A stretch of DNA of 64,000 nucleotides from QZLE01 sp033852135 (GCA_033852135.1 JAWSVB010000004.1:221541-285540), one strand, 5' to 3'; counted from the stretch's first letter, positions 35,500 through 46,200 are shown. Notes: generated by a model from the letters alone, not told the origin. Translations and numbers: made by a program.

Positions 35500-35545
35500 C
35501 CTTAACTTCCCTTGCTAGTTTTATCTGGTATGCAATCTGTTTCTG

Positions 35546-36004
35546 CTACTGTTTTCCTGTATGCCCAAAGCCGCCAGCTCCACGCTTGGTCTCTTCAAAA
35601 TCATCAACTATCTCAAATTTGGCATGCACCACAGGAACAAATACCATCTGTGCAATCCTGTCACCTGGATGTATGGTAAACTCCTCTTCACCACGGTTCC
35701 AGCAAGATATAAACACCTGCCCCTGATAATCTGAGTCAATAAGTCCAACAAGATTTCCCAGTACTATCCCATGCTTATGCCCTAAACCAGACCTGGGCAA
35801 AATCACTGCAGCTAACTCTTTATCTTCCATATGGATCGCTATTCCACTCGGAACCAAACTGGTATCACCCGGCATTAATACCAACGGCGCATCTATGCAT
35901 GCACGTAAATCTAATCCTGCTGCTCCAGCAGATGCATAATCCGGCATCTCAAATTCAGCACCAATTCTTTTATCAAGTATTTTTATTTTTACATCTTTAA
36001 GCAT
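35546..36004 (-). CDS. dut: dUTP diphosphatase
   Basis: A 152-residue trimeric dUTPase with all five motifs: AGLDLRA, PRSGLGHKHGI, GLIDSDYQGQ, GDRIAQMVFVPV and the C-terminal RGAGGFGHTG. It converts dUTP to dUMP and keeps uracil out of DNA. It overlaps coaBC by 8 nt, and algC follows after 46 nt, the standard coaBC-dut-algC order. Confidence 0.97.
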   Translation of the reverse strand: MLKDVKIKILDKRIGAEFEMPDYASAGAAGLDLRACIDAPLVLMPGDTSLVPSGIAIHMEDKELAAVILPRSGLGHKHGIVLGNLVGLIDSDYQGQVFISCWNRGEEEFTIHPGDRIAQMVFVPVVHAKFEIVDDFEETKRGAGGFGHTGKQ

Positions 36005-37199
36005 TATAGCGTTCCATTATCACAGCAACCAGCTCACGAGCTAGCTCCGCTTTACTTGTAAGTGGCAATACTTTATCGCCATTCTCCCAATAAATATGCA
36101 ATTGGTTATTATCACTATCGAAACCAGTTCCACTAACTCCAACTAAGTTAGCAGCGATCATATTCAACTTCTTATTCTTTAGCTTACCTTTAGCATAAAC
36201 CTCTAAATCATTGGTCTCTGCTGCAAAGCCCACAGTAAATGGCGCTTCATCCATCATTGCAACATCAGCCAGAATATCTGGGTTTTTAACCAGCTCGATT
36301 GAAAATTGCTCCGCAGACTTTTTAATCTTCTGCCCCTCTGGGGTAGCAATGCGGTAATCTGCCACCGCCGCAGTACTGATAAAAACATCTGCATCTGTGA
36401 TATTGGCAAATACTGCTTTATGCATCTCTTGCGCCGTTTCAACCTCGACACAATCAACCCCTTTTGGAGCTGCAATAGCAACTGGTCCACTTACTAATAC
36501 CACTTCAGCTCCCTGCTCAACAAATGCTGCAGCAACCTCATAACCCATCTTTCCTGAACTACGATTAGTAATAAAGCGTACTGGATCTATCGGCTCTCTA
36601 GTTGGTCCGGCGGTTATAACCACTTTTAAGTTCAATGCAATTTGTGTAGCAACAAAGTATTTAGCAACGTAGTCAGCTATTTCAGCAGCTTCAATCATTC
36701 TCCCTGAACCAATTTCACCACAAGCCTGAAACCCTTCAGCTGGCCCCCAAACTTTAATCCCTCTTCCCTTTAGAGTTTTAAGATTAGCCTGCGTGGCCGG
36801 GTTTTTCCACATCCCCAAATTCATTGCTGGGACTACTGCCAAATCGATATCGGTAAGCGCAAGACAAACCGTAGTAAGCAGGTCGTCAGCAATTCCATGG
36901 GTTAATTTAGCGATAACATTTGCTGTTGCCGGTGCGATAACTATCAAATCCGCCCAGCGCGCCAGTTCAACATGCTCAATAGCGGATTTAATCCGTGGGC
37001 CAAACATCTCTACATGTACTGGATTACCGGAAATTGCTTCAAAGGTGAGAGGGGTGACAAACTCTGTGGCAGCTGCGGTCATAACCACCCGAACTTCAGC
37101 CCCACTATCGTTTAACCGCCTTATCAGCTCAATACTTTTATATGCCGCAATACCACCGGATATACCGAGCAATACATTTTTACCGCTTAGTTCATTCAT
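35997..37199 (-). CDS. coaBC: Bifunctional CoaBC (Dfp)
   Basis: A 400-residue fusion. The N-terminal CoaC flavoprotein decarboxylase (about 1-185) has GISGGIAAYKSIELIRRL, HVELARWADLIVIAPATANVIAK and the lid cysteine in ACGEIGSGRM. The C-terminal CoaB phosphopantothenoylcysteine synthetase (about 190-400) has TAGPTREPIDPVRFITNRSSGKMG and VKNPDIL. Together they convert 4'-phosphopantothenate to phosphopantetheine in coenzyme A synthesis. It is divergent from radC. Confidence 0.97.
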   Translation of the reverse strand: MNELSGKNVLLGISGGIAAYKSIELIRRLNDSGAEVRVVMTAAATEFVTPLTFEAISGNPVHVEMFGPRIKSAIEHVELARWADLIVIAPATANVIAKLTHGIADDLLTTVCLALTDIDLAVVPAMNLGMWKNPATQANLKTLKGRGIKVWGPAEGFQACGEIGSGRMIEAAEIADYVAKYFVATQIALNLKVVITAGPTREPIDPVRFITNRSSGKMGYEVAAAFVEQGAEVVLVSGPVAIAAPKGVDCVEVETAQEMHKAVFANITDADVFISTAAVADYRIATPEGQKIKKSAEQFSIELVKNPDILADVAMMDEAPFTVGFAAETNDLEVYAKGKLKNKKLNMIAANLVGVSGTGFDSDNNQLHIYWENGDKVLPLTSKAELARELVAVIMERYNA

Positions 37200-37380
37200 A
37201 ATTTGTACAAAAACTCTATAGAAGCATAAATTCTACACTGCCTTTTTCTAGATACCAAGTTTGATACTGTAGAAAAGCCAGCAAATCAAGAGGAAAACAA
37301 GCATGGTTGCCTGAAATTACAGTTTTGGTAGCATACGACTAGCACCAAATACAAACACAAAAAATCATATGGGGAAAAAT

Positions 37381-38055
37381 ATGGCGATTACCGACTGGCC
37401 TGAAGGGGAAAGGCCGCGTGAGAAACTTTTATCACTTGGATCCAATGCTCTTTCAGATGCCGAGTTATTAGCAATATTTCTGCGCACCGGAATTCAGGGG
37501 AAAACAGCCGTAGATCTGGCACGCGATCTAATCGATCACTTTGGTGGATTACGCAATATTCTAGAAGCTGATATAGACCAATTTTGTTCCTACAAAGGCC
37601 TTGGGCCAGCAAAATTCACCCAGCTACAAGCAGTGATTGAGATGGGGCGCAGACATCTACTGGAGAATATTCAGCAGCGAGATCTATTGCAATCACCGCA
37701 AGAAACTATCAAATATCTAACCTCTAAACTAAGAAATCAGGCTAAAGAGATCTTCTCCTGCATCTTTCTCGATAGTAAAAACCACATCATAAATTACAAA
37801 ACCATCAGCGAAGGGAGTATCGATAACACCACCATTTATCCCCGCACCATTATGATTGAAGCTCTTAAAGAAAATGCGGCGGCTATTATCTTAGCGCACA
37901 ACCATCCATCTGGAGATACATCTCCCAGCCAGGATGACATAGAGATAACCGCTAAATTGAAGAAAATCTTCCTCCAAGTCGATATAAATGTGCTAGATCA
38001 CATAATTATTGGCGAGGGTGGTGCATACTCATTTGCACAACATGGAGCGATTTAA
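37381..38055 (+). CDS. radC: RadC-family JAMM-domain protein
   Basis: A 224-residue protein: an N-terminal helix-hairpin-helix part (ERPREKLLSLGSNALSDAELLAIFLRTG, YKGLGPAKFTQLQAVIEMGRR) and a JAMM metalloprotease-like domain with HNHPSGDTSPSQDD. The biochemical role of RadC is unresolved; the older repair claim is not supported for E. coli. The ATG at 37381 behind ATGGGGAA is preferred to one four codons earlier. It is divergent from coaBC and upstream of rpmB-rpmG, a conserved arrangement. Confidence 0.95.
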   Translation: MAITDWPEGERPREKLLSLGSNALSDAELLAIFLRTGIQGKTAVDLARDLIDHFGGLRNILEADIDQFCSYKGLGPAKFTQLQAVIEMGRRHLLENIQQRDLLQSPQETIKYLTSKLRNQAKEIFSCIFLDSKNHIINYKTISEGSIDNTTIYPRTIMIEALKENAAAIILAHNHPSGDTSPSQDDIEITAKLKKIFLQVDINVLDHIIIGEGGAYSFAQHGAI

Positions 38056-38135
38056 CTAGATTTTATTTTTAGCAACAAATACATGCTGTTACGCATTTTA
38101 TAGCTGCAACAAGCCAATTTAAAAACCTTTTGTTG

Positions 38136-38164
38136 TTGAATTCTAAGATATTCTTTGGTATAAA
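38136..38164 (+). promoter_or_regulatory. Predicted sigma70 promoter of rpmB-rpmG
   Basis: TTGAAT (38136-38141), 17-bp spacer, TATAAA (38159-38164), about 57 nt before the rpmB start, followed by an AGGAGG ribosome site. This is a consensus match by eye. Confidence 0.5.
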
Positions 38165-38220
38165 GTCGCGCTCTGTATAAATTTGAATTCGCTAAATAAT
38201 AGTTTTTAGGAGGCCATACG

Positions 38221-38457
38221 ATGGCTAAGGTTTGTCAAGTCACTGGTAAAAAGCCGATTACTGGTAATAATGTTTCACACGCAAAAAACAGAACAAGACG
38301 CCGTTTTCTGCCAAACTTGCATCAGCATCGCTTTTGGGTTGAGTCTGAAAATAAATATATTCGCCTACGTGTTTCTGCGAATGGTATTAGAGTTATCGAT
38401 AAGCTCGGCATAGATGAAGTATTAAAACAGATCCGCTCTCGCGGCGAAAAAGTATAA
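38221..38457 (+). CDS. rpmB: Ribosomal protein L28
   Basis: A 78-residue basic protein beginning MAKVCQVTGKKPITGNNVSHAKNRTRRRF, then LPNLHQHRFWVESE, matching L28 in length and sequence; it has the single N-terminal cysteine and no zinc ribbon. It is part of the 50S subunit. It has a strong AGGAGG site. rpmG follows after 11 nt. Confidence 0.98.
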   Translation: MAKVCQVTGKKPITGNNVSHAKNRTRRRFLPNLHQHRFWVESENKYIRLRVSANGIRVIDKLGIDEVLKQIRSRGEKV

Positions 38458-38468
38458 GGAGCTAGAGA

Positions 38469-38624
38469 ATGCGCGATAAAATCAGAATGAATTCTTCAGC
38501 TGGTACTGGTTATTTTTATACCACTACTAAAAACAAGCGTACCATGCCTGAAAAGCTTGAAATGAAAAGATTCGATCCAGTTGTTCGTAAGCATGTAATG
38601 TTTAAAGAAGGCAAGATCAAGTAG
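38469..38624 (+). CDS. rpmG: Ribosomal protein L33
   Basis: A 51-residue protein, MRDKIRMNSSAGTGYFY followed by TTTKNKRTMPEKLEMKRFDPVVRKHVMFKEGKIK without interruption. This is the gammaproteobacterial L33 of the cysteine-free type. It lies 11 nt after rpmB with an AAGGAG-type site overlapping the spacer and is followed by a strong terminator, so the two genes form an operon. Confidence 0.98.
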   Translation: MRDKIRMNSSAGTGYFYTTTKNKRTMPEKLEMKRFDPVVRKHVMFKEGKIK

Positions 38625-38649
38625 TAATTGGCAAGACTATTATTAAAAA

Positions 38650-38678
38650 GCCTGCCTCAGCAATGAGGCGGGCTTTTT
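38650..38678 (+). terminator. Rho-independent terminator of rpmB-rpmG
   Basis: Ten-bp stem gcctgcctca (38650-38659) with tgaggcgggc (38664-38673), one G-T pair, gcaa tetraloop, then TTTTT (38674-38678). Confidence 0.92.
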
Positions 38679-38861
38679 ATTTATATGCCGCTATATGCCA
38701 CCTTCCGTTACACATTACTTTTTACTCTCCCATGCAATTAAAATCACATAAATAAACAACATAAATACCCTGTTATCACCCTATCTGGCCAAGTACATTT
38801 GACTGTAGTAACAGCGAGAGGTACTCTTTTGGGTTAACTAACAAAGATAACAATAATCAAC

Positions 38862-39842
38862 ATGGATGAAGCTAAGTTAATCTCAGCAAATGGAATTTCC
38901 AGAGTTTACGGCAACTTAGTAGCTGTTGACTCAATTAATTTCTCTTTAAAACAAGGGGAAATTCTAGGCTTTCTTGGACCAAACGGTGCAGGTAAGACCA
39001 CAACCATGAGTATCCTTACCGGAAATCTGGCACCACATTCAGGATCTATCAGCATCTGCGGCACCGATCTCTTAGAAAATCCCAAAACTGCCAAATCCAA
39101 AATTGGATACCTTCCGGAAATACCTCCGCTTTACCCTCAATTAACCGTAACCGAATATTTAACCTATTGCGCAAACATCCATGGCATTAACAAAGTGGAT
39201 GTTAAGTATGCGGTTGAACGAGCCTTACAGCGCTGCAATATTCAAGATGTAAGTAAAAAATTAATTGGCAACCTCTCCAAGGGGTTTCAGCAGAGAGTTG
39301 GCATTGCCCAGGCTATAATTCACTCTCCCCAGGTTGTTATCCTTGATGAACCAACTGTGGGCCTTGATCCAAATCAGATTATTGAGATCCGCGAACTCAT
39401 TGCGAACCTAGGCAAAGAGTGCGGCATAATCATCTCCACCCACATCCTGCCTGAAGTGGAAGAGATCTGTAACCGCATCCTGATAATGAATAGTGGAAAA
39501 CTAGTCTTTGAATCAGAGTTACCTCTAAAGCACTCCCCAAGTGTAGCTGTAGGTTTTACTGCACCACCAACTATCACCCAGCTTCAGCAGGAGTTTGAAG
39601 ATACCGAGGTGATGCAAAAATCTAAGCATCGATTTATTTTCTCCCCCAAATTTGATTACGAGTTCAAACCGAAACTAGCACAAGCTGCGGTGAAAAATAA
39701 TTGGGGTCTTGAAGAGCTGCGTTCGATTCAACCATCTTTAGAAAACATTTTTACTAGCTATGTTTGTTCTGATGCTGGTTCTGAACAATTAAAAAACAAT
39801 GATAATGAAGCAAAACAGGCGGAGAACAATAATGAAGATTAA
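38862..39842 (+). CDS. ABC-2 transporter ATPase, GldA-like
   Basis: A 326-residue ABC ATPase: Walker A GPNGAGKT (39-46), Q-loop region near YLPEIPPLYPQLT, signature LSKGFQQRV (about 138-146), Walker B VVILDEPTVGLDP, and H-loop STH (about 192-194). A roughly 100-residue C-terminal extension follows, ending in an Asn/Glu-rich tail. The fold and operon partners resemble GldA of the Flavobacterium gliding ABC transporter and related sets in proteobacteria. Substrate unknown. It overlaps the permease gene by 11 nt. Confidence 0.9.
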   Translation: MDEAKLISANGISRVYGNLVAVDSINFSLKQGEILGFLGPNGAGKTTTMSILTGNLAPHSGSISICGTDLLENPKTAKSKIGYLPEIPPLYPQLTVTEYLTYCANIHGINKVDVKYAVERALQRCNIQDVSKKLIGNLSKGFQQRVGIAQAIIHSPQVVILDEPTVGLDPNQIIEIRELIANLGKECGIIISTHILPEVEEICNRILIMNSGKLVFESELPLKHSPSVAVGFTAPPTITQLQQEFEDTEVMQKSKHRFIFSPKFDYEFKPKLAQAAVKNNWGLEELRSIQPSLENIFTSYVCSDAGSEQLKNNDNEAKQAENNNED

Positions 39843-40590
39843 AATTATTGCACTACGTGAGTTCAAAAATTTCTTCGTATCGCCATTAGGCTGGGTCATT
39901 CTCGCTGCTGCGCAGGGGATAATCTCCTTTCAATATATCGCTCGAATCGCTGACTATATCTTTGATTACCAACCTAAATTAGTAAAATTAACCAATCCTC
40001 CTGGGGTTACCGACCTGGTTGGAATCTATATCATCTCCCACGTCGCTGAACTGCTGCTGATTATGATCCCCATAATAACTATGCATTCATTTAGTATGGA
40101 GCGCCGTAATCAATCTCTTACGCTACTGCGCTCAGCCCCTATATCGATAACCGAAATGGTTTTAGGCAAGTTTCTTGGGACCTTTGGCTTTAGCATGTTA
40201 ATTGTTCTGCAACTTGCCCTGATGTTGTTCACTCTGGAGATAGGGACAAGTTTAGATATTGGCAAGGTATTATCCGGCCTTATTGGCTTAACCTTATTGA
40301 TTGCTGCATGGACTGCAGCAGGAATATATTTCTCCTCTTTAACCAAGAGCCCGGCAACTGCTGCCATGGTTACGCTTGGACTCTTAATGATTCTATGGAA
40401 AATTGACTGGAGCGGAGAATCATCAGCATACGCCGTGGCAATATTCTCCTATTTATCGGTACCAAACCATTTTGGACCAATGGTGATGGGAGTTATGCAG
40501 AGCGTTGATGTCTGTTACTTTCTCTTATTTACCCTGTTCTTTCTAGTATTAACTATCCGCCGTTTTGACGCCGAAAGACTGAGACACTAA
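39832..40590 (+). CDS. ABC-2 permease, GldF-like
   Basis: A 252-residue integral membrane protein with about six hydrophobic segments: SPLGWVILAAAQGIISF, a helix around VAELLLIMIPIITMHSF, then the ABC-2 motif region MERRNQSLTLLRSAPISITEMVLGKFLG, and helices to the C-terminus. The motif ER-x-x-x-TL-x-LL-x-S is typical of GldF/NosY-like permeases. The ATG at 39832 behind GGAG is preferred over the longer frame from 39799. It works with the ATPase just upstream and the GldG-like protein 12 nt downstream. Confidence 0.88.
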   Translation: MKIKIIALREFKNFFVSPLGWVILAAAQGIISFQYIARIADYIFDYQPKLVKLTNPPGVTDLVGIYIISHVAELLLIMIPIITMHSFSMERRNQSLTLLRSAPISITEMVLGKFLGTFGFSMLIVLQLALMLFTLEIGTSLDIGKVLSGLIGLTLLIAAWTAAGIYFSSLTKSPATAAMVTLGLLMILWKIDWSGESSAYAVAIFSYLSVPNHFGPMVMGVMQSVDVCYFLLFTLFFLVLTIRRFDAERLRH

Positions 40591-40602
40591 CGGAGAGATG
40601 AT

Positions 40603-41961
40603 ATGAAGATTAATAAAAAAACCCGCTTTGCACTACGCCTGGAAAACCTAATATTCATCTTACTGTTTATAACCCTCCTCTCTGTAGTTGCGTGGTTTAG
40701 CATTAAATATAATAAGCGCGCTGACCTAACTCTGGCTGGCAGCAATACCTTATCTCAGCATAGCCAAGATGTGTTACGCCTGATGCCGGATAAAATCATC
40801 ATCACTGCATATGTAGATAATTCCCAAGAGATTCGGCAGATAATAAAAGATATAACCTCCCGCTATCACCAATATAAGCGCAACATCGAGCTGCGTTTTG
40901 TTAACACCGAGCTCTCTCCAGATGAAGTGCGTGCTAATGAGATAACTCAGATTGGCGAACTCATGATTAAGTACCACGGGAAATCAGCTCATGCCAAGGT
41001 TCCGCAAGAGCAAGAGATAACTAACGTGCTGCGCTATCTTGCGCGCACTGAAAACCGTTGGCTGGTATTTTTGCAGGGACATGGTGAGCGCCATATCAAT
41101 GGTAAAGCCAATTTTGATTGGGGGGTCTTAGGTGACAAGCTTGGTCAGCATGGATTTAAGATTCAAAACATTGATCTAAAGACCAGCCCTTTCATCCCCG
41201 ACAACACCGCAGCTCTAGTTATTGCCAGTCCTCAAGTTAAGCTATCGGCAAAAGAGATATCTATAATTGATAAATACATAGCTGGTGGTGGAAATGCCTT
41301 CTTGCTGGCAGAACCAAATGCCTACGCTAGTATCGCTTCCTTAATCCAACCTCTTGGAATTGAGTATCTATCTGGTACGGTGCGCGACCCTAACGCAGGG
41401 TTACTGTATAAAATTCAAGATAACACTTTTGCTGTTGCACCAAAGTTTCCAGAACACCATATAACCAGCAACCTCAGCAGCGTAACTATATTCCCTAAGT
41501 CAGCAGCCATAAAGGTTCCTGAATCAGTCGGTGATTATAAGGTTACCAAGATTATCCAAACCCTACCCCAAAGCTGGACCGTGCCACAAAATGTTAAGAT
41601 CACCAGCTTAGATCAACTACAAAAACTTAAGACCGTCGGCCCACTAACTTTAGGGGTTGCGCTTAGTAAACAGGCTCAATCTTCCAATAATGAACAACGC
41701 ATCTTTATCGCTGGTGATGGAGATTTTCTCTCCAATCAATTTATTGGTAATGGTTCCAATCTAAACTTGGGATTCGGAATCATAAACTGGCTCACCAATG
41801 ATGATGATTTTGTTTCCATCCCGCCACGCACCACCGCCGATAAAGAGTTAAATCTAACTGTATATAGCGCAGCTATCTTTGAAATTGGCTTTAAAATTCT
41901 CATCCCAATGCTGCTATTATTAGCTGGCATCATAATTCACTTTATTCGCAAGAGGAGGTAG
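40603..41961 (+). CDS. GldG-like ABC-associated membrane protein
   Basis: A 452-residue protein with one membrane helix near each end (about 14-34 and 427-447) and a large extracytoplasmic body between them. The body has TAYVDNSQEIRQIIKDITSRYHQYKRNIELRFVN, LVFLQGHGERHINGKANFDW, LVIASPQVKLSAKEISIIDKYIAGGGNAFLLAEP and IAGDGDFLSNQFIGNG, characteristic of the GldG/ABC-type uncharacterised transport auxiliary family. The middle region resembles a glutamine-amidotransferase-like fold without clear catalytic residues. It lies between the permease and DUF4340 genes. Confidence 0.87.
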   Translation: MKINKKTRFALRLENLIFILLFITLLSVVAWFSIKYNKRADLTLAGSNTLSQHSQDVLRLMPDKIIITAYVDNSQEIRQIIKDITSRYHQYKRNIELRFVNTELSPDEVRANEITQIGELMIKYHGKSAHAKVPQEQEITNVLRYLARTENRWLVFLQGHGERHINGKANFDWGVLGDKLGQHGFKIQNIDLKTSPFIPDNTAALVIASPQVKLSAKEISIIDKYIAGGGNAFLLAEPNAYASIASLIQPLGIEYLSGTVRDPNAGLLYKIQDNTFAVAPKFPEHHITSNLSSVTIFPKSAAIKVPESVGDYKVTKIIQTLPQSWTVPQNVKITSLDQLQKLKTVGPLTLGVALSKQAQSSNNEQRIFIAGDGDFLSNQFIGNGSNLNLGFGIINWLTNDDDFVSIPPRTTADKELNLTVYSAAIFEIGFKILIPMLLLLAGIIIHFIRKRR

Positions 41962-41966
41962 TTACC

Positions 41967-42827
41967 ATGAAAAATAGGATGATGGCTAACCTCCTTATCG
42001 CCTGTATGATTGCAGGGATAACCATATACGCTTCTAATGCTCACCGTGAAGAGCAAGACAGGCTTGAAAAAGACTCTACTAAACTGATCTCCGCTATCGA
42101 TCCAAACTCTATCGACCATATTCAGATCCTTAGCAAGGGGCATGATAAAATTGAGCTGCGCAAGATCGAAAAAGATAAATGGGAGCTAACCAAACCTGTA
42201 AATAGCAAAGCTGACTTAACCCCTATAGACCGCATCATGGATATTTTAACTGCCGAAAGCCACAGCCGGTATGATATTGACGAGGTAAGCAGCCTAGAAT
42301 CACTCGGGCTAAGGCCGGCAAAACGGGTAGTACGTCTGAATGAACACCGCTTTGTAGTTGGAGGATTTGACCCCCTCTCCAATAGGCTCTATGTACTTTT
42401 TGATGATAAAGTTCATCTGATTGACGATACCTTCTCCCACTTCCTACTGCTAGGTTATCCGGTATATGCTAATCGCTTAATCCTTCCTGACAGCAGTTTT
42501 ATTGAAGCGATACAAACTCCAAAGTTCCGCATCACCAAGGGCGATGATGCTTGGCAAACCGACCCGCAAATGTCGCCAAAGAAGGTGCAGGCGATGTTTA
42601 GATCCTGGAAAAATGCTTTCAGTGAGAAAGTCAGCTACCTATTGGTTGATGACCTCAAAGACCAAGAAACAACTCCAGTACAAATCATCACCTCCACCCC
42701 CAAAGCCCTGTTGAACCTTGAAGCTGTTATCAAAGAGAATGAGATCTGGCTTTGCCGTAAGGATATCGGTATCAAATACCACCTACCAATAAAGCTTAAG
42801 CGCGAATTACTGCCTGAATTTAATTAA
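41967..42827 (+). CDS. DUF4340-type protein of the ABC operon
   Basis: A 286-residue protein with an N-terminal membrane helix (about 5-22) and a beta-rich extracytoplasmic part: DPNSIDHIQILSKGHDKIELRKIEKDKWELTKPVNSKADLTPIDRIMDIL, then LGLRPAKRVVRLNEHRFVVGG. This is the DUF4340 repeat pattern found next to GldG-like proteins in many bacteria. Role unknown; presumably a periplasmic partner of the transporter. It begins 5 nt after the GldG-like gene and ends the operon; no clear terminator follows. Confidence 0.87.
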   Translation: MKNRMMANLLIACMIAGITIYASNAHREEQDRLEKDSTKLISAIDPNSIDHIQILSKGHDKIELRKIEKDKWELTKPVNSKADLTPIDRIMDILTAESHSRYDIDEVSSLESLGLRPAKRVVRLNEHRFVVGGFDPLSNRLYVLFDDKVHLIDDTFSHFLLLGYPVYANRLILPDSSFIEAIQTPKFRITKGDDAWQTDPQMSPKKVQAMFRSWKNAFSEKVSYLLVDDLKDQETTPVQIITSTPKALLNLEAVIKENEIWLCRKDIGIKYHLPIKLKRELLPEFN

Positions 42828-43290
42828 TTCTTTAATCAAAAAGCTATGCAAAAAACATTTATTTATTTTTTATAACAAATAATCGTTAAAATTCAGCACC
42901 CTATGCAGCTTAACTTTCCCCTCTAGCAAGACCACTAGATAAATTGAATAGCACCCGCTTCAAACTAGTCCTTTATCATAATTATGTTTTATAAACTCCC
43001 ACTCAAATATTACCTAAAAAAACCAATATTGGCATACACTTAACACCATATCGCTGTAGCTAAATACGCATAATATTTACACTATATCTGCCAATAAAAT
43101 TTTATGCTGTCGCCAGCAATATTATTGCTGAAACTAACAGATAAAATCTTATTAAATCAATCTCTAATAACTAAGTCTTAATAGTACTTATAAATATTAG
43201 ACTAATCTTTTGAACAGCATCACATCATTTAAGGAAAGATTTCACGATAATCCCCGCCTGAAAAAATGTTACTAACCACGGGTCAATAAT
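42828..43290. other. 463-nt non-coding region before the giant repeat-protein gene
   Basis: Very A/T-rich with many short A and T tracts, no open frame of note, no clear terminator for the preceding operon and no strong ribosome site before 43291 (only ACGGGTC nearby). It presumably holds the promoter of the giant gene. No single promoter or operator could be singled out with confidence. Confidence 0.45.
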
Positions 43291-46200
43291 ATGAAGTGTA
43301 AATTATTCAATTTACTAAAACGCTCTACACCTCTTGTATCAATTTTCACTGCAATGATGTTTTTCTCCAGTCTCGCCCATGCTGGCGTAGACCTGGTAGT
43401 AAATCACAGTGACTCCCCCGACCCTGTCTCCGCTGGTGGAGTAGTTACCTACACAATAACCGTATCTAATAATGGTGATACGAACTCACCAACCTCGACC
43501 CTGACAGTTACAATTCCGGCAACCACATCCTATGTCAGCGATAGCAGTGGTGATGGGGTTACTTGTACGGGCCCAGTTGGCAATGATCTTACCTGTGATT
43601 TTGGCTCTCTTGCTGGCTTTCCAACCAATGAAGAGAAAACCGTTGCAGTCCAGTTACTCACATCAACTGAAGGGATAGTTGTCGTTGGAGCAGAGGCTGA
43701 AACCAGTGGTGCCGGAGTAGATGATACCCCTGCCAACAATACTGACAACGAAACCACAACGATAAACAAAGGGGCCAATGTCGCTTTAGTAAAAAGCGCA
43801 TCAACTTTAAATGCTCCCTCCGGCTCCGCCCTAACCTACAGCTTTGCCATAACTAATAACGGTCCCGATTCTGCTACTTTATTACGAGTCCAAGACCCTA
43901 TCCCGGCAGGATTTAGCCTTGTCAGCCTTCCATCTGAGTGTAGCAATAATGCTGGCACCATAATCTGTGACATTGATGGACCGATTGCTAATGGCGATAC
44001 TTTGAATATTGATTCTATCTCTGGTGTGATAACAGCTGCTGGATCCTCCACTCTAACCAATGCTGCATCTATTGGGCTACAACCAACTGCACCACTTGGA
44101 ACTCCAAATGACCCTGACACCTCAGATAACAGCAGCACTGTTGACACCACTGTTACAGGTGGTAGTGATGTCGCAATCACCAAGTCCCGCAGCGTCGGCG
44201 GCTCCATTTTGGTTGGGACCGATTTTAACTTTGTCTTAAGTCCAAGCTACTCTGGCGACAACCCAGCAGACCTCACTGTCACCGATACCATACCGGCAAA
44301 TTACACCATCGATTCTGGCAGTTTCTTAGCATCTCAAAACGGCTGGAGCTGTGGCCTAGCGGGACAAGATGTTACCTGTACCCGTGCCTTAGGCGGTGCT
44401 GGAACTGGTTACAATCAAGACATTGGTGATATCACTATCCCAGTCACTGTTGCCACATCTGGCAACAATGTTACCAACAGTGCAACCATAGCAACCACAT
44501 CAACTGACCCGGTACCGGGTAACAATACCGCCACCGATGGTGGGGTAAACTTACTCGACCCAACTGTAAACCTGGGAATTAATAAAACCGGCCCCGACCC
44601 TGCTCTTGTGGTAACTGGGGTGGAGTTTGATTTTTATGTAAGAGTAAATAATACCGGGACCACTGGGTTTTACGGTACCGCAACTATCACCGATAATATT
44701 CCAGCCAATATGACGGTAAATAGTTATACCCTCAATGGCTGGTCTTGCGCACCAGCAGCCCCAGTGGTTGGGCCAGCTACCATCACCTGTAATCGTGTCT
44801 ACACATCTGGTTCACAGCTGGCTGCTGGAGCTAACAGCCCCTATGTAATCATGACCGCAGAAACCGCTACCGATGGCAACTTCACCAATAGCGCCACTGT
44901 AACCACCCCCAACTGTAATCTGGCAGAATGTAATGATGGAGACTTGGACACTTACCAAGTGATTTCCAGTGTAAATCTTGACTCTGCCGACGTTCGAGTT
45001 TTAAAAACTGTCGACCCAGCTACCGTTTTAGCCAGTGATATTTTGACCTACACACTCGAGGTGGTAAACGATGGTCCTGCTGCTTCAGCTGATGTACGCC
45101 TTACCGACACCTTCTCTAATCTAATCAATAACTCCGTTGGTGCAACTGGTGCTGGCTATATCGATGCGGTAACAGCCAATGGAACCGCAACTCTTGATAG
45201 TTGTAGTGATTCTGCCAGTGGCTCAACTGGGCGCAGCCTGAGCTGTGTTTATACATCCGTGCCTGTTTGTACCGCTAGCGTTGACTGCCCAGTAGTTACT
45301 GTGCGTGTTCGCCCTGGAGGTAACGGTGGTGCGCGTAGCAACACTGCCAATGTGATATCCAATGGCACTGCCGACCCAGACCACAGTAATGACTCTGCCA
45401 CCGCCAATAACACCGTCACTCCACGAGCTGATATTGAAGTGGCCAAAGCAGCGACCCCAGCTAGCGTTGCTGCCGGACAAAACCTTACCTATGTGGTAAC
45501 CGTATCCAACAACGGTCCAAGCCGTGCCGAAGGTGTCACTATGACCGATACCCTACCGCACGATGTAACCTTTGTTTCTGCAACCCCATCAGCAGGCACA
45601 TGTGGCACAACACCTACGGCTGAATCCACAACTACTGGCGGTAACGACTCTATCGTCTGCGCCATTGGCACCATAAACAATGGTTCGCAACAAACGGTAA
45701 CTATCGTGGTGCGCCCAAATACAGCAACTCGTGGCGGTGATATAACCAATACTGCCAGTGCAGTTACCACAACTTTAGAGACAGATGGTCCAGCAAATAC
45801 CGTTAACGCCAATAACTCAGACAGTGTTGATGCTACGATTTTGGTTCCATCGCTAGATTTAGTACTGAATAAAGATGATTCCGTCGATCCGGTTGCCGTT
45901 GGCGACCAAACGGTTTACACCATCACCGTAACTAACTCCGGTCCATCTGCTGCCGAAGGGGTGAGCGTCACTGATACCCTGCCTGCAACCGGCTTAAGTT
46001 TTGTTTCAGCCACAAGTAGCGCTGGCTCCTGCCCGACCCAACCAGCAGTTGGCGACGATAGCGGTGCCAACGTAATCTGTAACCTTGGTTACATCTCCAG
46101 CAGCTCGCAAGAAACCGTTACCATAACCCTGCAAGGAAAAGTTAAAGGGGTCTATACCAATACAGCAACGGTAACGTCTAATGAAACCGGGCTTGGATAT

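Noticed and set aside
43021..43060. TTGGCATACA-type sequence upstream of the giant gene as a sigma54 promoter
   Set aside because: The second element (TTGCA-type) is missing at the required spacing.
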